This document shows, piece by piece, positions 50,843 to 60,039 of a DNA stretch of 64,000 nt (the stretch's first letter is position 1; each line of letters starts with the position of its first letter). The stretch lies in the NCBI RefSeq assembly GCF_018882365.1, contig NZ_JACVOP010000002.1:1-64000 (forward strand), in the 5' to 3' direction. Source of the stretch: Polynucleobacter sp. 71A-WALBACH (lineage in GTDB: Bacteria; Pseudomonadota; Gammaproteobacteria; Burkholderiales; Burkholderiaceae). A program made the position numbers and the translations under genes. The notes beneath the pieces are model-generated. The model was not told the DNA's origin and did not search any database. It saw only the letters and a program-made list of their open reading frames with translations.

Positions 50843-51445
50843 ATGAATACATTTGACGCAATTCGTGAACGTAGGGCTGTAAAGCATTTTGACCCTCAAC
50901 ATCAATTTACCAAGCAAGAGACCGATGAATTGCTGGACCTGGCAATACAATCGCCATCTTCTTTTAATATTCAGCACTGGCGTTTAGTGAATGTCACTGA
51001 TAAGGCCTTAAGTGTGAAGTTACGTGAAGCTGCTTTTGATCAAGCTCAAGTGACTGATGGATCATTATTGTTTGTAGTAACTGTTGATATCAAGGCATGG
51101 GAAAAAGATCCTGCTAGATATTGGACGAATGCTCCTAAAGAAGCTCAAGATATTTTGGTTCCTTGGATTAACCCTTTTTATTCGGGAAAAGAGCAGCTAC
51201 AAAGAGATGAAGCAATGCGTTCTGCTGGAATCATGCTTCAAACCATGATGTTATCTGCAAAGGCGATGGGCTATGACTCATGCCCAATGGTGGGGTTTGA
51301 TTTTGATAAGGTGGCTGAGCTGATCCATTTGCCAAAAGACTATGCGATTGCAGCCATGTTGGTGATTGGTAAGGGGATTAAACCGGCATGGCCAAAGCCA
51401 GGATTTATCCCTAAATCAGAGATGATCGTTGAAAACCATTTCTAA
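50843..51445 (+). CDS. Nitroreductase family protein
   Basis: This 200-residue flavoprotein has the N-terminal FMN block MNTFDAIRERRAVKHFDPQH (Arg-Arg-Ala), LAIQSPSSFNIQHWRLVNVT (about 32-51), SAGIMLQTMMLSAKAMGYDS (about 127-146) and PMVGFDFDKV. It is a different subfamily from the nitroreductases at the ends of the nitrate island. It is a single gene between a tRNA-Met relic and a terminator. Confidence 0.87.
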   Translation: MNTFDAIRERRAVKHFDPQHQFTKQETDELLDLAIQSPSSFNIQHWRLVNVTDKALSVKLREAAFDQAQVTDGSLLFVVTVDIKAWEKDPARYWTNAPKEAQDILVPWINPFYSGKEQLQRDEAMRSAGIMLQTMMLSAKAMGYDSCPMVGFDFDKVAELIHLPKDYAIAAMLVIGKGIKPAWPKPGFIPKSEMIVENHF

Positions 51446-51554
51446 ACGATACCCTTTTAAAATTAATCAGCAGCTACATACCTAACTTAATAAGACGAGC
51501 ATTCCTAATGTCCTAGATCTTGGTCTAAATTCGTGATGGGATGTCTAAAAAATC

Positions 51555-51584
51555 AAGCCCTCATCAGAAATGGTGGGGGTTTTG
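51555..51584 (+). terminator. Terminator-like hairpin after the nitroreductase gene
   Basis: AAGCCCTCATCA pairs with TGGTGGGGGTTT (wobbles allowed) around GAAA, followed by T residues. The same CCCTCATCAG core recurs at 50711, 52258 and 56146, often near relics. The preceding bases (51515-51545) faintly resemble a tRNA T-arm. Confidence 0.65.
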
Positions 51585-51664
51585 CTTTTTTGAGGACTGC
51601 TTTAGGTGCCAGTGTGGGGTATGTGCCTAGAGTAATTGGGCTGTAAGCTCTCTAGTATTGGCGA

Positions 51665-52063
51665 ATGTCCAAGCTCATTGAATTAACTTATGTAAGTGAA
51701 CCAGCCCAAAATATGTCTTTCTTGGGCTTAATGCGAATCTTATATCACTCGTATTCCAATAACCAGTCTCTAGGCATTACCGGTGCACTCATTTATGAGA
51801 ATAATAAGTTCGGTCAGGTAATTGAGGGGCTAGAAAAAGATATTGAGTCCTTATGGAAAAAAATTCAAAAAGATGCGCGCCATAAAAATGTTCGCTTAAT
51901 CGAGATCAAGCCCATCACAGAGCGCAGCTTCAGTAAATGGACTATGGTTTTCCAGGGAAACGAAGAGATTACTAAATCTCTGCCAGAGGTGAGTGCTGCG
52001 ATTGAGAGTGTGGATTTCCCAGTAGGCCATCCCTTACTAATTGCATTAAGGGATACCAATTAA
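51665..52063 (+). CDS. BLUF-domain blue-light photoreceptor
   Basis: This 132-residue protein is a single BLUF domain. The three residues of the flavin hydrogen-bond switch are present at the spacing of known BLUF proteins: Tyr9 (LTYVSEP), Asn33 (SYSNNQSLGITG) and Gln51 (ENNKFGQVIEG). There is no fused output domain, so it should work by binding a partner, as the short BLUF proteins do. It may tune behaviour to blue light. No partner is obvious except possibly the double-cupin gene downstream. Confidence 0.9.
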   Translation: MSKLIELTYVSEPAQNMSFLGLMRILYHSYSNNQSLGITGALIYENNKFGQVIEGLEKDIESLWKKIQKDARHKNVRLIEIKPITERSFSKWTMVFQGNEEITKSLPEVSAAIESVDFPVGHPLLIALRDTN

Positions 52064-52341
52064 TACTTTTGCTGCGCTTGCACCAAAATTATTGCCTAAA
52101 GCGGCATACATCAATTATTTAAAAACTATCGCGAAGCAATATGGAATTTTGATCAATTCCTATAAATACTTTGATTGCGAAAGTAATGTATCGAGAGAGT
52201 GCATCTCAAAATAGGTGATATTTCACTGTACGAGCGCTTACATACAGGATGGGTGTTCTCATCAGTAATGATGGGGAGTTTTGTCTTCTAAGCACCCATT
52301 CAAATTGCTTGCTATGCTTCGTTATCTTTTTAAATATCTGA
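52064..52341. other. Intergenic stretch with a terminator-like hairpin
   Basis: No gene is seen. CTCATCA and TGATGGGGAG around GTAA (52258-52278), followed by TTTTG, form a hairpin of the same family as those at 51555 and 56143. ACGAGCGCTTACATACAGG (52230-52248) is a faint echo of the dispersed repeat. Confidence 0.4.
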
Positions 52342-53004
52342 ATGCAAGAAATGAATATCAATTCTGATTACAGTGAGAGAGTCGTGATTAATCACCATGA
52401 CTTACCGTGGGTACCGAGCCCTGAAGCAGGCGTTGAGAGGCGTATGCTTGAACGTATTGGTGACGAGGTAGCAAAAGCCACTTCTATCGTTCGTTATCAG
52501 CCTGATTCTCACTTCCAGACTCATACCCATGAATTTGGTGAGGAGATATTAGTGCTCGAAGGGGTGTTTAGTGATGAAACTGGCGACTATCCTGCTGGCA
52601 CATACATCATGAATCCGCCTGGGTCTTCTCATGCGCCGTTCAGTAAAGCTGGCTGCACGCTTTTTGTGAAGCTCCGCCATCTTGGCGCGGATCAAGTAAA
52701 GCGAGAAATCATCAATACAAAACTCGCTCCCTGGTATCAAGGGATGGTGCCCGGCCTCAATGTGATGCCACTGATGCAGCAGGGCAGTGGATCAACCTTG
52801 GTTCGATGGGCGCCCCAAACGTATTTCAACCCACATAAACATTATGGTGGCGAAGAAATCTTTGTGGTTGAAGGTGTATTTGAGGATGAGCATGGGCGCT
52901 ATCCTGCTGGCTCATGGATTAGAAGCCCCCATATGAGCTTGCATCAGCCCTTTAGTAAAGAAGGTTGCACTATCTTTGTGAAGACTGGGCACCTGCTAAG
53001 CTAA
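52342..53004 (+). CDS. Tandem ChrR-like cupin protein
   Basis: This 220-residue protein consists of two cupin repeats. The first has HTHEFGEEILVLEGVFSDET and GTYIMNPPGSSHAPFSKAGC. The second has HKHYGGEEIFVVEGVFEDEH and GSWIRSPHMSLHQPFSKEGC. Each has the His-X-His...Glu...His metal set. The C-terminal half of ChrR, the zinc anti-sigma factor that senses singlet oxygen, has this cupin type. Here the N-terminal sigma-binding domain is missing and no ECF sigma gene is near, so an enzyme or free-standing sensor role is as likely. The start is ATG 52342; another lies three codons on. Confidence 0.8.
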   Translation: MQEMNINSDYSERVVINHHDLPWVPSPEAGVERRMLERIGDEVAKATSIVRYQPDSHFQTHTHEFGEEILVLEGVFSDETGDYPAGTYIMNPPGSSHAPFSKAGCTLFVKLRHLGADQVKREIINTKLAPWYQGMVPGLNVMPLMQQGSGSTLVRWAPQTYFNPHKHYGGEEIFVVEGVFEDEHGRYPAGSWIRSPHMSLHQPFSKEGCTIFVKTGHLLS

Positions 53005-53051
53005 CTCAGCTCGGAAAATGATCGATGCATTTCTTTTGAATCTAGTGATGC

Positions 53052-54779
53052 CTAGTTCGATGTGTAAACCTCTCTGCCACCAACAATAGTTTTGACTGCT
53101 TTAACATCTTTCAGGTTGTCCTTGGGTATCTGAAAGATGTTTTGGGAGAGTACGGTCATGTCGGCATATTTTCCAGTCTCAATGCTGCCTTTATTGTTTT
53201 CTTCGCCAATCGCTTTTGCCGGCCAGATTGTCCACATTCTTAACGCATCTCGAACAGAGATCGCCTCTTGAGGCTCAAAGATACCCATGTCTGATTGTCT
53301 CGTGACCATTGCATATATCGCCTTAAAAGGATCAATGTTTCCAAGATAAATGCCGGTCATGTCCGTGCTAGCGGCGGGCTCTAGACCCGCATTAATGAGA
53401 GTCTTAAATTGATAACCCGTTTTTGCTCGTGCTACTCCCATATTTTCATAATCAGCATTGACCAGTTCTAAGAGCCAGATTGGTTGCACAGAAAAATGGA
53501 AGTTATTCTTCTTGAGCGCCTGCCCTCTTTTTAGTTGCTCTGGACTGAGTTGAAACATGCCAAAGTGCTCAATGCGTTTAATAGTGTTTGCACTTTGATT
53601 TTTGGATAAAGATTCGTAAGCATTTAAACCGATATCGACCGCTGCATCGCCAGAGCAATGCAACATACTTACTTTCTTATTCTGATTGGCTAATTTAGCA
53701 AATTGATTAGCTAAAGTTTGATCGGTTACAAGAGTACCTTTACCTCCTGGTGGGTCTGTATCCATGATGCCAACATAGGGCTCATACATATAGCCAGTCC
53801 GGCAATCATTCTCACCATCAACCCAAGCTTTGATGGCGCTGAAGCGATAGTAGGCGGAATTTGCTTTAGCGGGCATTTCAAAGACGCTTAAGTCTTTGGG
53901 CATACCGGCGCCGTTTGGGGCTGCCCAGACTGATGCCGTATATCGAATATTGGGAGTGGGGGTGCTCAGAGAGACACTTTGCATCACTGGTATCGCTGCA
54001 GCGGGGGTAATTGCCATCACTGAGGTGAAGCCATACGAGTTCCAAAACTTGGCAATATCACTTGCATAGTAACGAGCGATTTCTTGTGGGGTGGGGCTGC
54101 CTGGGATATCCCCCATGCCATCGGTGATGACACCGTTAGGTTCGCCATCCTTATCCGCTAGAACGCCAGCACCATGAGGAAGTCTGGTGATCCCTTTCTT
54201 CACACCCATCTTTGCTAGGGCGGCGCTATTGGCAATTGCCATATGCGCACCATTAGCCATGATGACAGGATTGTTTGGTGCTACTTGATCTAACTCGGCT
54301 TTTGTTGGCAGACGCTTTTCAGAAAACTTATTTTCACTGGCTGAAACGCCTGCAACATAAATCCACTGGTCTCTAGGTGTTGATTGAACACGGGCGGCAA
54401 TATTGAGTAATGCTTGCTTTACCGATGGAGTAACTGGATAGCGAGCATCTACCCAAACCTCTTTAAGCCAAATGGTCTCCATTGGATGGGTATGCGCATC
54501 TACAAAACCAGGCACTGCTAATTGTTGATTGAGATTGACGACCTTCGTATTTGGCCCCACGAAAGATTTGATTTTTTGATCAGATCCTACGGCAATAAAT
54601 TTCTCATTCTTTACTGCGACAGCATTCGCTGTTGGTTGCCGATGATTTAGTGTTTCAATCTGGCCATTAATGAAGACGATGTCGGCTTGCTCTTTGGCAT
54701 AAATAGTAGGGGTAAGGCAAGGCAGAAATGAGGAGATCGCCAGGGAACTCAGTAGCAAATATTTTAATCGCCTTGGCAT
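53052..54779 (-). CDS. Exported YtcJ-like amidohydrolase
   Basis: This 575-residue protein has a signal peptide (MPRRLKYLLLSSLAISSFLP, cleaved near TIYAKE) and the amidohydrolase-3 layout. Metal ligands are in VPGFVDAHTHPMETIW; SMLHCSGDAAVDIGLNAYES, IKRIEHFGMFQLSPEQ and AASTDMTGIYLGN follow, and YADMTVLSQNIFQIP closes the composite beta domain. YtcJ-like enzymes hydrolyse amide bonds, but substrates are mostly unknown. A second, diverged member lies at 58270-59976. The gene is divergent from the choloylglycine-hydrolase-family gene, with a 229-base control region between them. Confidence 0.85.
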   Translation of the reverse strand: MPRRLKYLLLSSLAISSFLPCLTPTIYAKEQADIVFINGQIETLNHRQPTANAVAVKNEKFIAVGSDQKIKSFVGPNTKVVNLNQQLAVPGFVDAHTHPMETIWLKEVWVDARYPVTPSVKQALLNIAARVQSTPRDQWIYVAGVSASENKFSEKRLPTKAELDQVAPNNPVIMANGAHMAIANSAALAKMGVKKGITRLPHGAGVLADKDGEPNGVITDGMGDIPGSPTPQEIARYYASDIAKFWNSYGFTSVMAITPAAAIPVMQSVSLSTPTPNIRYTASVWAAPNGAGMPKDLSVFEMPAKANSAYYRFSAIKAWVDGENDCRTGYMYEPYVGIMDTDPPGGKGTLVTDQTLANQFAKLANQNKKVSMLHCSGDAAVDIGLNAYESLSKNQSANTIKRIEHFGMFQLSPEQLKRGQALKKNNFHFSVQPIWLLELVNADYENMGVARAKTGYQFKTLINAGLEPAASTDMTGIYLGNIDPFKAIYAMVTRQSDMGIFEPQEAISVRDALRMWTIWPAKAIGEENNKGSIETGKYADMTVLSQNIFQIPKDNLKDVKAVKTIVGGREVYTSN

Positions 54780-55008
54780 GATGGCATCCCCCTAGGAAAA
54801 TATTTATAAAGAATGATTAGGACATTTAAATACTATCGTATATCTCCTTGTAGATCCTATTTTTATGCTCTATCACATGGTCAGCGCCTTATCCTCCTAA
54901 TTTAGTGCTTTATTTGGTCAGGATTGGTAAGATCTTCCAAGTAAATTGAAATGTAGTCTTTGTAGCTATTGCCAAAAAATTTCACCGTAACTTCATGAAA
55001 GAACGCAA

Positions 55009-56118
55009 ATGAATCAACAAATCATTAGAAGAATGATGGCAGCATCCCTGTCTTTGACCTTGGCAATGGCGCCAATTGCAAGCCATGCTTGTACTAGCTT
55101 CTTACTGAAAGGCAATGATGGCGGCTTTGTATATGGCCGCACGATGGAGTTTGGTTTGCCGCTGAAGTCTCAGTTAACGATAGTGCCTCGAAATTTACAG
55201 GTCCCTGGAGTTGGTGTGGACGGTAAGCCAGGCACTGGTTTGAATTGGACCACGAAGTACGCTACTGCCGGTATGAATGGTTTAGGTATGCCGGTTCTGG
55301 TAGATGGCATGAACGAAAAAGGTTTGGTTGGTGGTCTGCTAAATGCACCTAATACCGCTGTGTATCAAGTTGTATCGCCAGCAGATTCCGCAAATAGCAT
55401 TGCCTCCATTCAGATGCTCATGTTTGCCTTAACCAATTTTGCTACTGTTGATGAAGTTAAAGCGGGATTTCAGAAAATCAAAATCAATCGCTCGACGATT
55501 CCCGCCTATAACAATCAGTCCGCACCAGTCCGCATGACTTTGCATGATGCTAAAGGCAAGAGTATCGTCATTGAGTACCTCAAGGGCGAGCTGGTAATTA
55601 CCGATAATCCTACTGGTGTGATGACCAATGATCCAGCATTTAGGGATCAGCTTAATAATATTGGCAATTATGCAAACCTCACCAATGTCGAGAAAAATCC
55701 AATGGTAATTAATGGTGCCACTTACGCACCTCCAAGCTCTGGTAGCGGTCTGCATGGGTTGCCTGGTGATTACCTAAGTCCTAGCCGCTTCATTCGCGCA
55801 TTATTTTTGACTAAGTCTGTACCGACAACATATTCCACTCTACAGCAAAACAATACTGCCTGGCATATCTTAGGTAGCTTTGATATTCCCCCTGGTGCAA
55901 TTAGTTTGCCTGCTACTAATGCCTATGGAGGCGGCGCTGGCGGTATTGAAATTACTGAGTGGTCGGTTGTGGCTGACAATAAAAATATGATCTATAACCT
56001 AAAGATGTTTGAAACAACCAACATCTATTCTTTCGATCTAAAGAAGATTGACGTCAATGCAAAAGAAATTAAATACATTAAATGGGATAAACCTTTATCA
56101 ACAATTCAATTGAACTAA
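55009..56118 (+). CDS. Exported choloylglycine hydrolase-family amidase (Ntn hydrolase)
   Basis: This 369-residue protein has a signal peptide ending at SHA, so cleavage exposes Cys28 (HACTSFLLKGNDGGFVYGRT) as the N-terminal nucleophile of the Ntn-hydrolase fold. Further family residues are the Arg in YGRTMEFG, with Glu where bile salt hydrolases have Asp, and the Asn in GLLNAPNTAVY. The family cleaves linear amides such as conjugated bile salts, penicillin V or acyl-homoserine lactones; Gram-negative members are often active on the last. Periplasmic location is inferred. It may work with the neighbouring exported amidohydrolases. Confidence 0.85.
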   Translation: MNQQIIRRMMAASLSLTLAMAPIASHACTSFLLKGNDGGFVYGRTMEFGLPLKSQLTIVPRNLQVPGVGVDGKPGTGLNWTTKYATAGMNGLGMPVLVDGMNEKGLVGGLLNAPNTAVYQVVSPADSANSIASIQMLMFALTNFATVDEVKAGFQKIKINRSTIPAYNNQSAPVRMTLHDAKGKSIVIEYLKGELVITDNPTGVMTNDPAFRDQLNNIGNYANLTNVEKNPMVINGATYAPPSSGSGLHGLPGDYLSPSRFIRALFLTKSVPTTYSTLQQNNTAWHILGSFDIPPGAISLPATNAYGGGAGGIEITEWSVVADNKNMIYNLKMFETTNIYSFDLKKIDVNAKEIKYIKWDKPLSTIQLN

Positions 56119-56142
56119 TTTTTTAAGACTCATCGCTCACTT

Positions 56143-56171
56143 AGCCCTCATCAGTAATGATGGGGGCTTTT
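56143..56171 (+). terminator. Intrinsic terminator after the choloylglycine hydrolase-family gene
   Basis: AGCCCTCATCA pairs with TGATGGGGGCT (one G-T pair) around GTAA and is followed by TTTT, 25 bases after the stop codon. Confidence 0.85.
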
Positions 56172-56545
56172 CATTTCCATTGTCGGATCGCCACCTATGC
56201 CAATAGCTTGGCTTGAGGGTTAAATCGCTAGCTACCCCAATTTATCCCTAATTTTTAGATCGTATTAGGGTTTATGATGCTTCGGCAGTCTAATGCCGTA
56301 GATTACAATTCTTTTGTTAATTAAATCAGATATTTGGCTCAAATTTTACTGTGGGTTGGTTGGGCTAAATGAGTGAGCTACATATTGCCTATCTCAGTCC
56401 TAGACATTGCTTTTTCAAAACTCAGTACCGCAGGCTACTTTTGGGATTTTGATGCAAGAAATCAATTTATCGAGCAAGCTTTTAGATTCTAAAAATTGAA
56501 CCATTCCACTTAAATTCCTACCAACATAAACTTAATAGCACTTTT
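56172..56545. other. Non-coding stretch, no feature recognised
   Basis: AT-rich sequence with no convincing gene; the only ATG-led frame of note (56369-56452) is 27 codons and matches nothing I know. It should contain the promoter for the outer-membrane protein pair. Confidence 0.4.
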
Positions 56546-57346
56546 ATGAACAAGAAAATACTTTTAGCGTTTTTATCGGCCTCAGCATTATTTGTCTTTA
56601 TGGGTTCTGCGCACGCAGATGCTGACCCTAGCCCAATCCCTAGTGTGTCTGATGCATGGCGCTTTGAAGTGACGCCCTATCTTTGGGCTCCTGGGATTAA
56701 AGGTACCCTTGGGTTGAATAATGGGCTTGCTAAGTCAGCGGACTTTACTTCTAGCAATGTCATTAGCAATCTCAAGTCAGGTGGAATGATTTCAGCTGAG
56801 GCGCATAAGGGTAATTGGGGTGTGATGGGCGATCTAGTTTCGGCTACTTTACAGAATTCAGCTTCATCTACAGTTGCCACGCCGAATGGTCCTGCGAATA
56901 TCGCTGATAGGATAACTCTTCAGCAAACAGTTTTAACTGGCGTTGCTACTTACACTGTTGCCAATAATAAAGATGCCTATGTGGATGCTTTATTTGGCGT
57001 GCGTGCGATCTATGCAACGGCTACAGTCAATCTGAATATTGTCGGGACGTCGGATAAGGCATCTGTTTCAAAGACTACTTCTACTGTAGATCCAATCGTT
57101 GGCGCAAAAGGCCGCTATCGCATTGCAGACTCAACTTGGTATGTACCTTTCTACGGGGATATTGGTAGCGGTGGTGGCACTACCAACCTAACGTGGCAGG
57201 CGATGGCTGGTGTGGGTAAAACATTTGGTAGTTTGATCGATGCCTCATTGACTTATCGCGCGCTCTACTACGATATGAAGGATGGTGGCGTACTACAAAA
57301 AACTACCATGCTAGGCCCCCAAGTGGCCGTGACCTTTAAGTTCTAA
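56546..57346 (+). CDS. Predicted outer-membrane beta-barrel protein
   Basis: This 266-residue protein has a signal peptide (MNKKILLAFLSASALFVFMG, cleaved near SAHAD) and alternating hydrophobic strands. WRFEVTPYLWAPGIKGTLGL follows the mature N-terminus, and the C-terminus VAVTFKF ends in Phe, as outer-membrane barrels do. The layout fits conserved hypothetical porin-like proteins. The specific function is unknown. A second predicted barrel gene follows after 19 bases and an amidohydrolase after that. Confidence 0.7.
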   Translation: MNKKILLAFLSASALFVFMGSAHADADPSPIPSVSDAWRFEVTPYLWAPGIKGTLGLNNGLAKSADFTSSNVISNLKSGGMISAEAHKGNWGVMGDLVSATLQNSASSTVATPNGPANIADRITLQQTVLTGVATYTVANNKDAYVDALFGVRAIYATATVNLNIVGTSDKASVSKTTSTVDPIVGAKGRYRIADSTWYVPFYGDIGSGGGTTNLTWQAMAGVGKTFGSLIDASLTYRALYYDMKDGGVLQKTTMLGPQVAVTFKF

Positions 57347-57365
57347 TTGCCACTAAAATTTTTTT

Positions 57366-58244
57366 ATGAACATAGCCTTGAAAATCGTTGCGATTGCGCT
57401 GCTATCAACGGCATCTATAGGCCTTTCATTTTCCCAGGAGACTGCCACGCGTACTATGACTGCTGATGCTGAAAAGTCAGGTGTAGTTACGACCCCTAGC
57501 AAATCGGTTGATGCAGTTGATATTGCAAAAAAATTGGCTAATCCTATTGCCAATATGATCTCGGTACCATTTCAATATGAGTTCAGCCGTGGCTTAGGTA
57601 AAAACCAGGGTGGCTCAGAGCAAAGTCTCTTATTTCAGCCGGTTGCACCATTTAATTTGGGGGGAGGCGATGTATTTATTCTTCGTCCAATCGTCGCAGG
57701 CGTGAGGGAGGTCAGTGTTCAAGGAGCTACTGGCCAGCCATTCTCCGGTTACGGCATTGCTAGTGTGACGATTGAATCTTTTTATGCGCCTAATACCAAC
57801 TCTTCTTGGATTTGGGGTGTTGGGCCTTATGCCCAATCACCTTCTGGCAATAGCGGAAAATTTGGCTCTCAACAAACTGGTGCAGGTCTTACTGGTGTCG
57901 TGCTTAATCGAGATGGCCCTTGGACGTATGGAGCCTTGGCTTACCAGTCCTGGAACGTGGGTGGCAATCCGACCTTCGGTACGCAAAATAACTTGTATGG
58001 CCAACCTTTCGTGGCTTACACCACGAAAGAGGCTTGGACTTATACAGTCAATATGGAAGCCCAATACAACTATGACGTACACCGCACGTCAAACCCCCTT
58101 TATGTGGGAGCATCAAAATTAATGGTGTTTGATGGGGTGCCTATCTCCTTTGGGGCGGGCCCAATGTATTACGTGAGTAATACCCCCGGTGGTCCATCTG
58201 GCTGGGGCGCTCGTGCTACGGCTACTGTAGTCATTCTGAAGTAA
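57366..58244 (+). CDS. Predicted exported beta-barrel protein
   Basis: This 292-residue protein has a signal peptide (cleaved near LSFSQE) and many aromatic, glycine-rich strand patterns (PFQYEFSRGLGKNQGGSEQS, VGPYAQSPSGNSGKF, YGALAYQSWNVGGNPTFGTQ, YTVNMEAQYNYDV). It resembles outer-membrane transporter-like proteins often annotated as hypothetical or MetA-like. It does not end in an aromatic residue (VVILK), so its barrel assignment is less sure than that of its neighbour. It lies 25 bases before the amidohydrolase gene, likely in one operon. Confidence 0.6.
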   Translation: MNIALKIVAIALLSTASIGLSFSQETATRTMTADAEKSGVVTTPSKSVDAVDIAKKLANPIANMISVPFQYEFSRGLGKNQGGSEQSLLFQPVAPFNLGGGDVFILRPIVAGVREVSVQGATGQPFSGYGIASVTIESFYAPNTNSSWIWGVGPYAQSPSGNSGKFGSQQTGAGLTGVVLNRDGPWTYGALAYQSWNVGGNPTFGTQNNLYGQPFVAYTTKEAWTYTVNMEAQYNYDVHRTSNPLYVGASKLMVFDGVPISFGAGPMYYVSNTPGGPSGWGARATATVVILK

Positions 58245-58269
58245 TAAATTCTGATACAAGGATCTGAAG

Positions 58270-59976
58270 ATGAAATTTGCACCAAAACTACTTTCTGCAT
58301 TATTGATCGCTCAATGCACCCTTGTTTTTGCTAAAGGAAATGCTGACACCATTTTTTATGGTGGCCCGATCTTGACGGTCAATCCAAAAAATGAACAAGT
58401 ACAAGCATTAGCAGTACAAAACGGCAAGATCGTTGCGGTTGGCACTAAAGATGCCGTAACTAAGGAGTGGCAATCCGATGGCACTAAGGTTATTGATCTT
58501 AAAGGTCAAACTTTGATGCCTGGTTTTGTAGAGCCCCATATTCATATCATCGGCACTGCGATGAGTGAAGTGCTGGGCTTAAATCTTTCCAACTTCACCT
58601 TGCCCTATGACACCAAAGAAACTTTAGGTGCAAAAATGAAGGCGCATCTAAAGACAGTACCTCAAGGTGGGTGGTTATTTGGATTTGGAGTTGACCCTTC
58701 ACGCACTACGCCATTCATGGCCGAATTAACAGCCGATGATTTAGACAAGGTTTCAACTGCAGTCCCCATTTTTATCATCAACCAATCGGGCCATATTGGC
58801 TATGTAAACCATAAGGCACTTGAAATAGCTGGAGTTACTGACAGTACTCCTAATGCATCGGGCGGGGGTGTATACGTTAAGGATGCTCAGGGAAAGTTAA
58901 CGGGTAAATTAATCGAGCCACCGTCGTTTACGCCATTTATGGCTAAGATGCCAACTCCGCCTACGGCAGATTTGGTCAAGGCAATTAAGCAAACTACTCA
59001 AATGATTGCGGCGGCTGGCGTGACCACGGCAACGGAAATTACAGTTGGATTCAACTCCCCATTAGAAGGTGAAGTCAAGCTGTTGCAAGGCATGGCGGCT
59101 AATGATGATTTGCCGATCCGTATTCGCGCTTACCTGTATGGACCAGCAATTCCTGCGGGGTATGCTGGTTTAAAGCCAAATGAGGGCAATGATCGTTTAC
59201 GCTTTGTAGGCGTGAAGTTTATTTCCGATGGCTCCACACAGGGATTGACTGCCGCGTTAAATGATCCTTATATCTATCCAAAAGATACCAAGAGTCGCGG
59301 TAATTTAGATTACGGTACTGATGAGATCTATCAGCAAATGAAACTCTATTTCGATCAAGGTTGGCAACTGGCTGTTCATGCGAACGGTGATCGCGCACTT
59401 GATCAAACACTGGGTAATTATGAAAAATTACTAGCTGGAAATCCTAACCCGCAGGTACGCCGTTTACGTATTGAACATTTCACAATCAATAGGCCGGATC
59501 AAGTTGCAAAAGCAGTCAAATTAGGTGTGACTCCAGGCTTCACTATAGGTCACGTAGATTATTGGGGTGAGGCGTTTCATGATCACCTTGTCGGCCCAGA
59601 GCGCGCTAATCGCATTGATCCCTCTGCGGACTTTAAAAAGGCTGGCGGACGCTTTGCTTACCATAGCGATTCTCCAGTTTCAAATGTAAGTCCTTTGAAT
59701 TACATCTCCGAGGGTGCTGGACGTCTCTGGCAAAAGCCGCCACGTAAAGTATTGGGCCCTGACGAGCGAGTTACTGTGGATGATGCTATTCGTGCAGTTA
59801 CGATCAATGCGGCATATGAGCTAATGTCTGATGATAAGGTCGGCAGTCTGGAAGTTGGCAAGCTAGCAGACTTTGTGGTGTTAGAGTCGAATCCCCGTAA
59901 AACACCAGTAGATCAAATTCGTAATATCAAGGTTAAAGAAACTTGGGTAGATGGTAAGAAGCAAAGCTGGCAATAA
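58270..59976 (+). CDS. Exported YtcJ-like amidohydrolase
   Basis: This 568-residue protein has a signal peptide (cleaved near VFAKG). Metal-ligand motif MPGFVEPHIHIIGTAMSEVL (about 79-98) is followed by GWQLAVHANGDRALDQTLGN, LRIEHFTINRPDQVAKAVKL, FAYHSDSPVSNVSPL and GKLADFVVLESNPRKTP. It has the same fold as the protein at 53052-54779 but with clearly different residues in the HxH loop. Being the last gene behind two outer-membrane proteins, it could process a compound that they let in. Confidence 0.86.
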   Translation: MKFAPKLLSALLIAQCTLVFAKGNADTIFYGGPILTVNPKNEQVQALAVQNGKIVAVGTKDAVTKEWQSDGTKVIDLKGQTLMPGFVEPHIHIIGTAMSEVLGLNLSNFTLPYDTKETLGAKMKAHLKTVPQGGWLFGFGVDPSRTTPFMAELTADDLDKVSTAVPIFIINQSGHIGYVNHKALEIAGVTDSTPNASGGGVYVKDAQGKLTGKLIEPPSFTPFMAKMPTPPTADLVKAIKQTTQMIAAAGVTTATEITVGFNSPLEGEVKLLQGMAANDDLPIRIRAYLYGPAIPAGYAGLKPNEGNDRLRFVGVKFISDGSTQGLTAALNDPYIYPKDTKSRGNLDYGTDEIYQQMKLYFDQGWQLAVHANGDRALDQTLGNYEKLLAGNPNPQVRRLRIEHFTINRPDQVAKAVKLGVTPGFTIGHVDYWGEAFHDHLVGPERANRIDPSADFKKAGGRFAYHSDSPVSNVSPLNYISEGAGRLWQKPPRKVLGPDERVTVDDAIRAVTINAAYELMSDDKVGSLEVGKLADFVVLESNPRKTPVDQIRNIKVKETWVDGKKQSWQ

Positions 59977-60000
59977 AGTTTATATATCTTAGTGCTTAAA

Positions 60001-60029
60001 AAATACCAACTTGCGAGTTGGTATTTTTT
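60001..60029. terminator. Bidirectional terminator between convergent genes
   Basis: AAATACCAACT and AGTTGGTATTT form a perfect stem around TGCG, with A-run before and T-run after, between the amidohydrolase and the LysR gene facing it. It resembles the terminators attached to the tRNA-Met relics (TACCAAC core), but no relic precedes it. Confidence 0.9.
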
Positions 60030-60039
60030 GGGTTGAATT

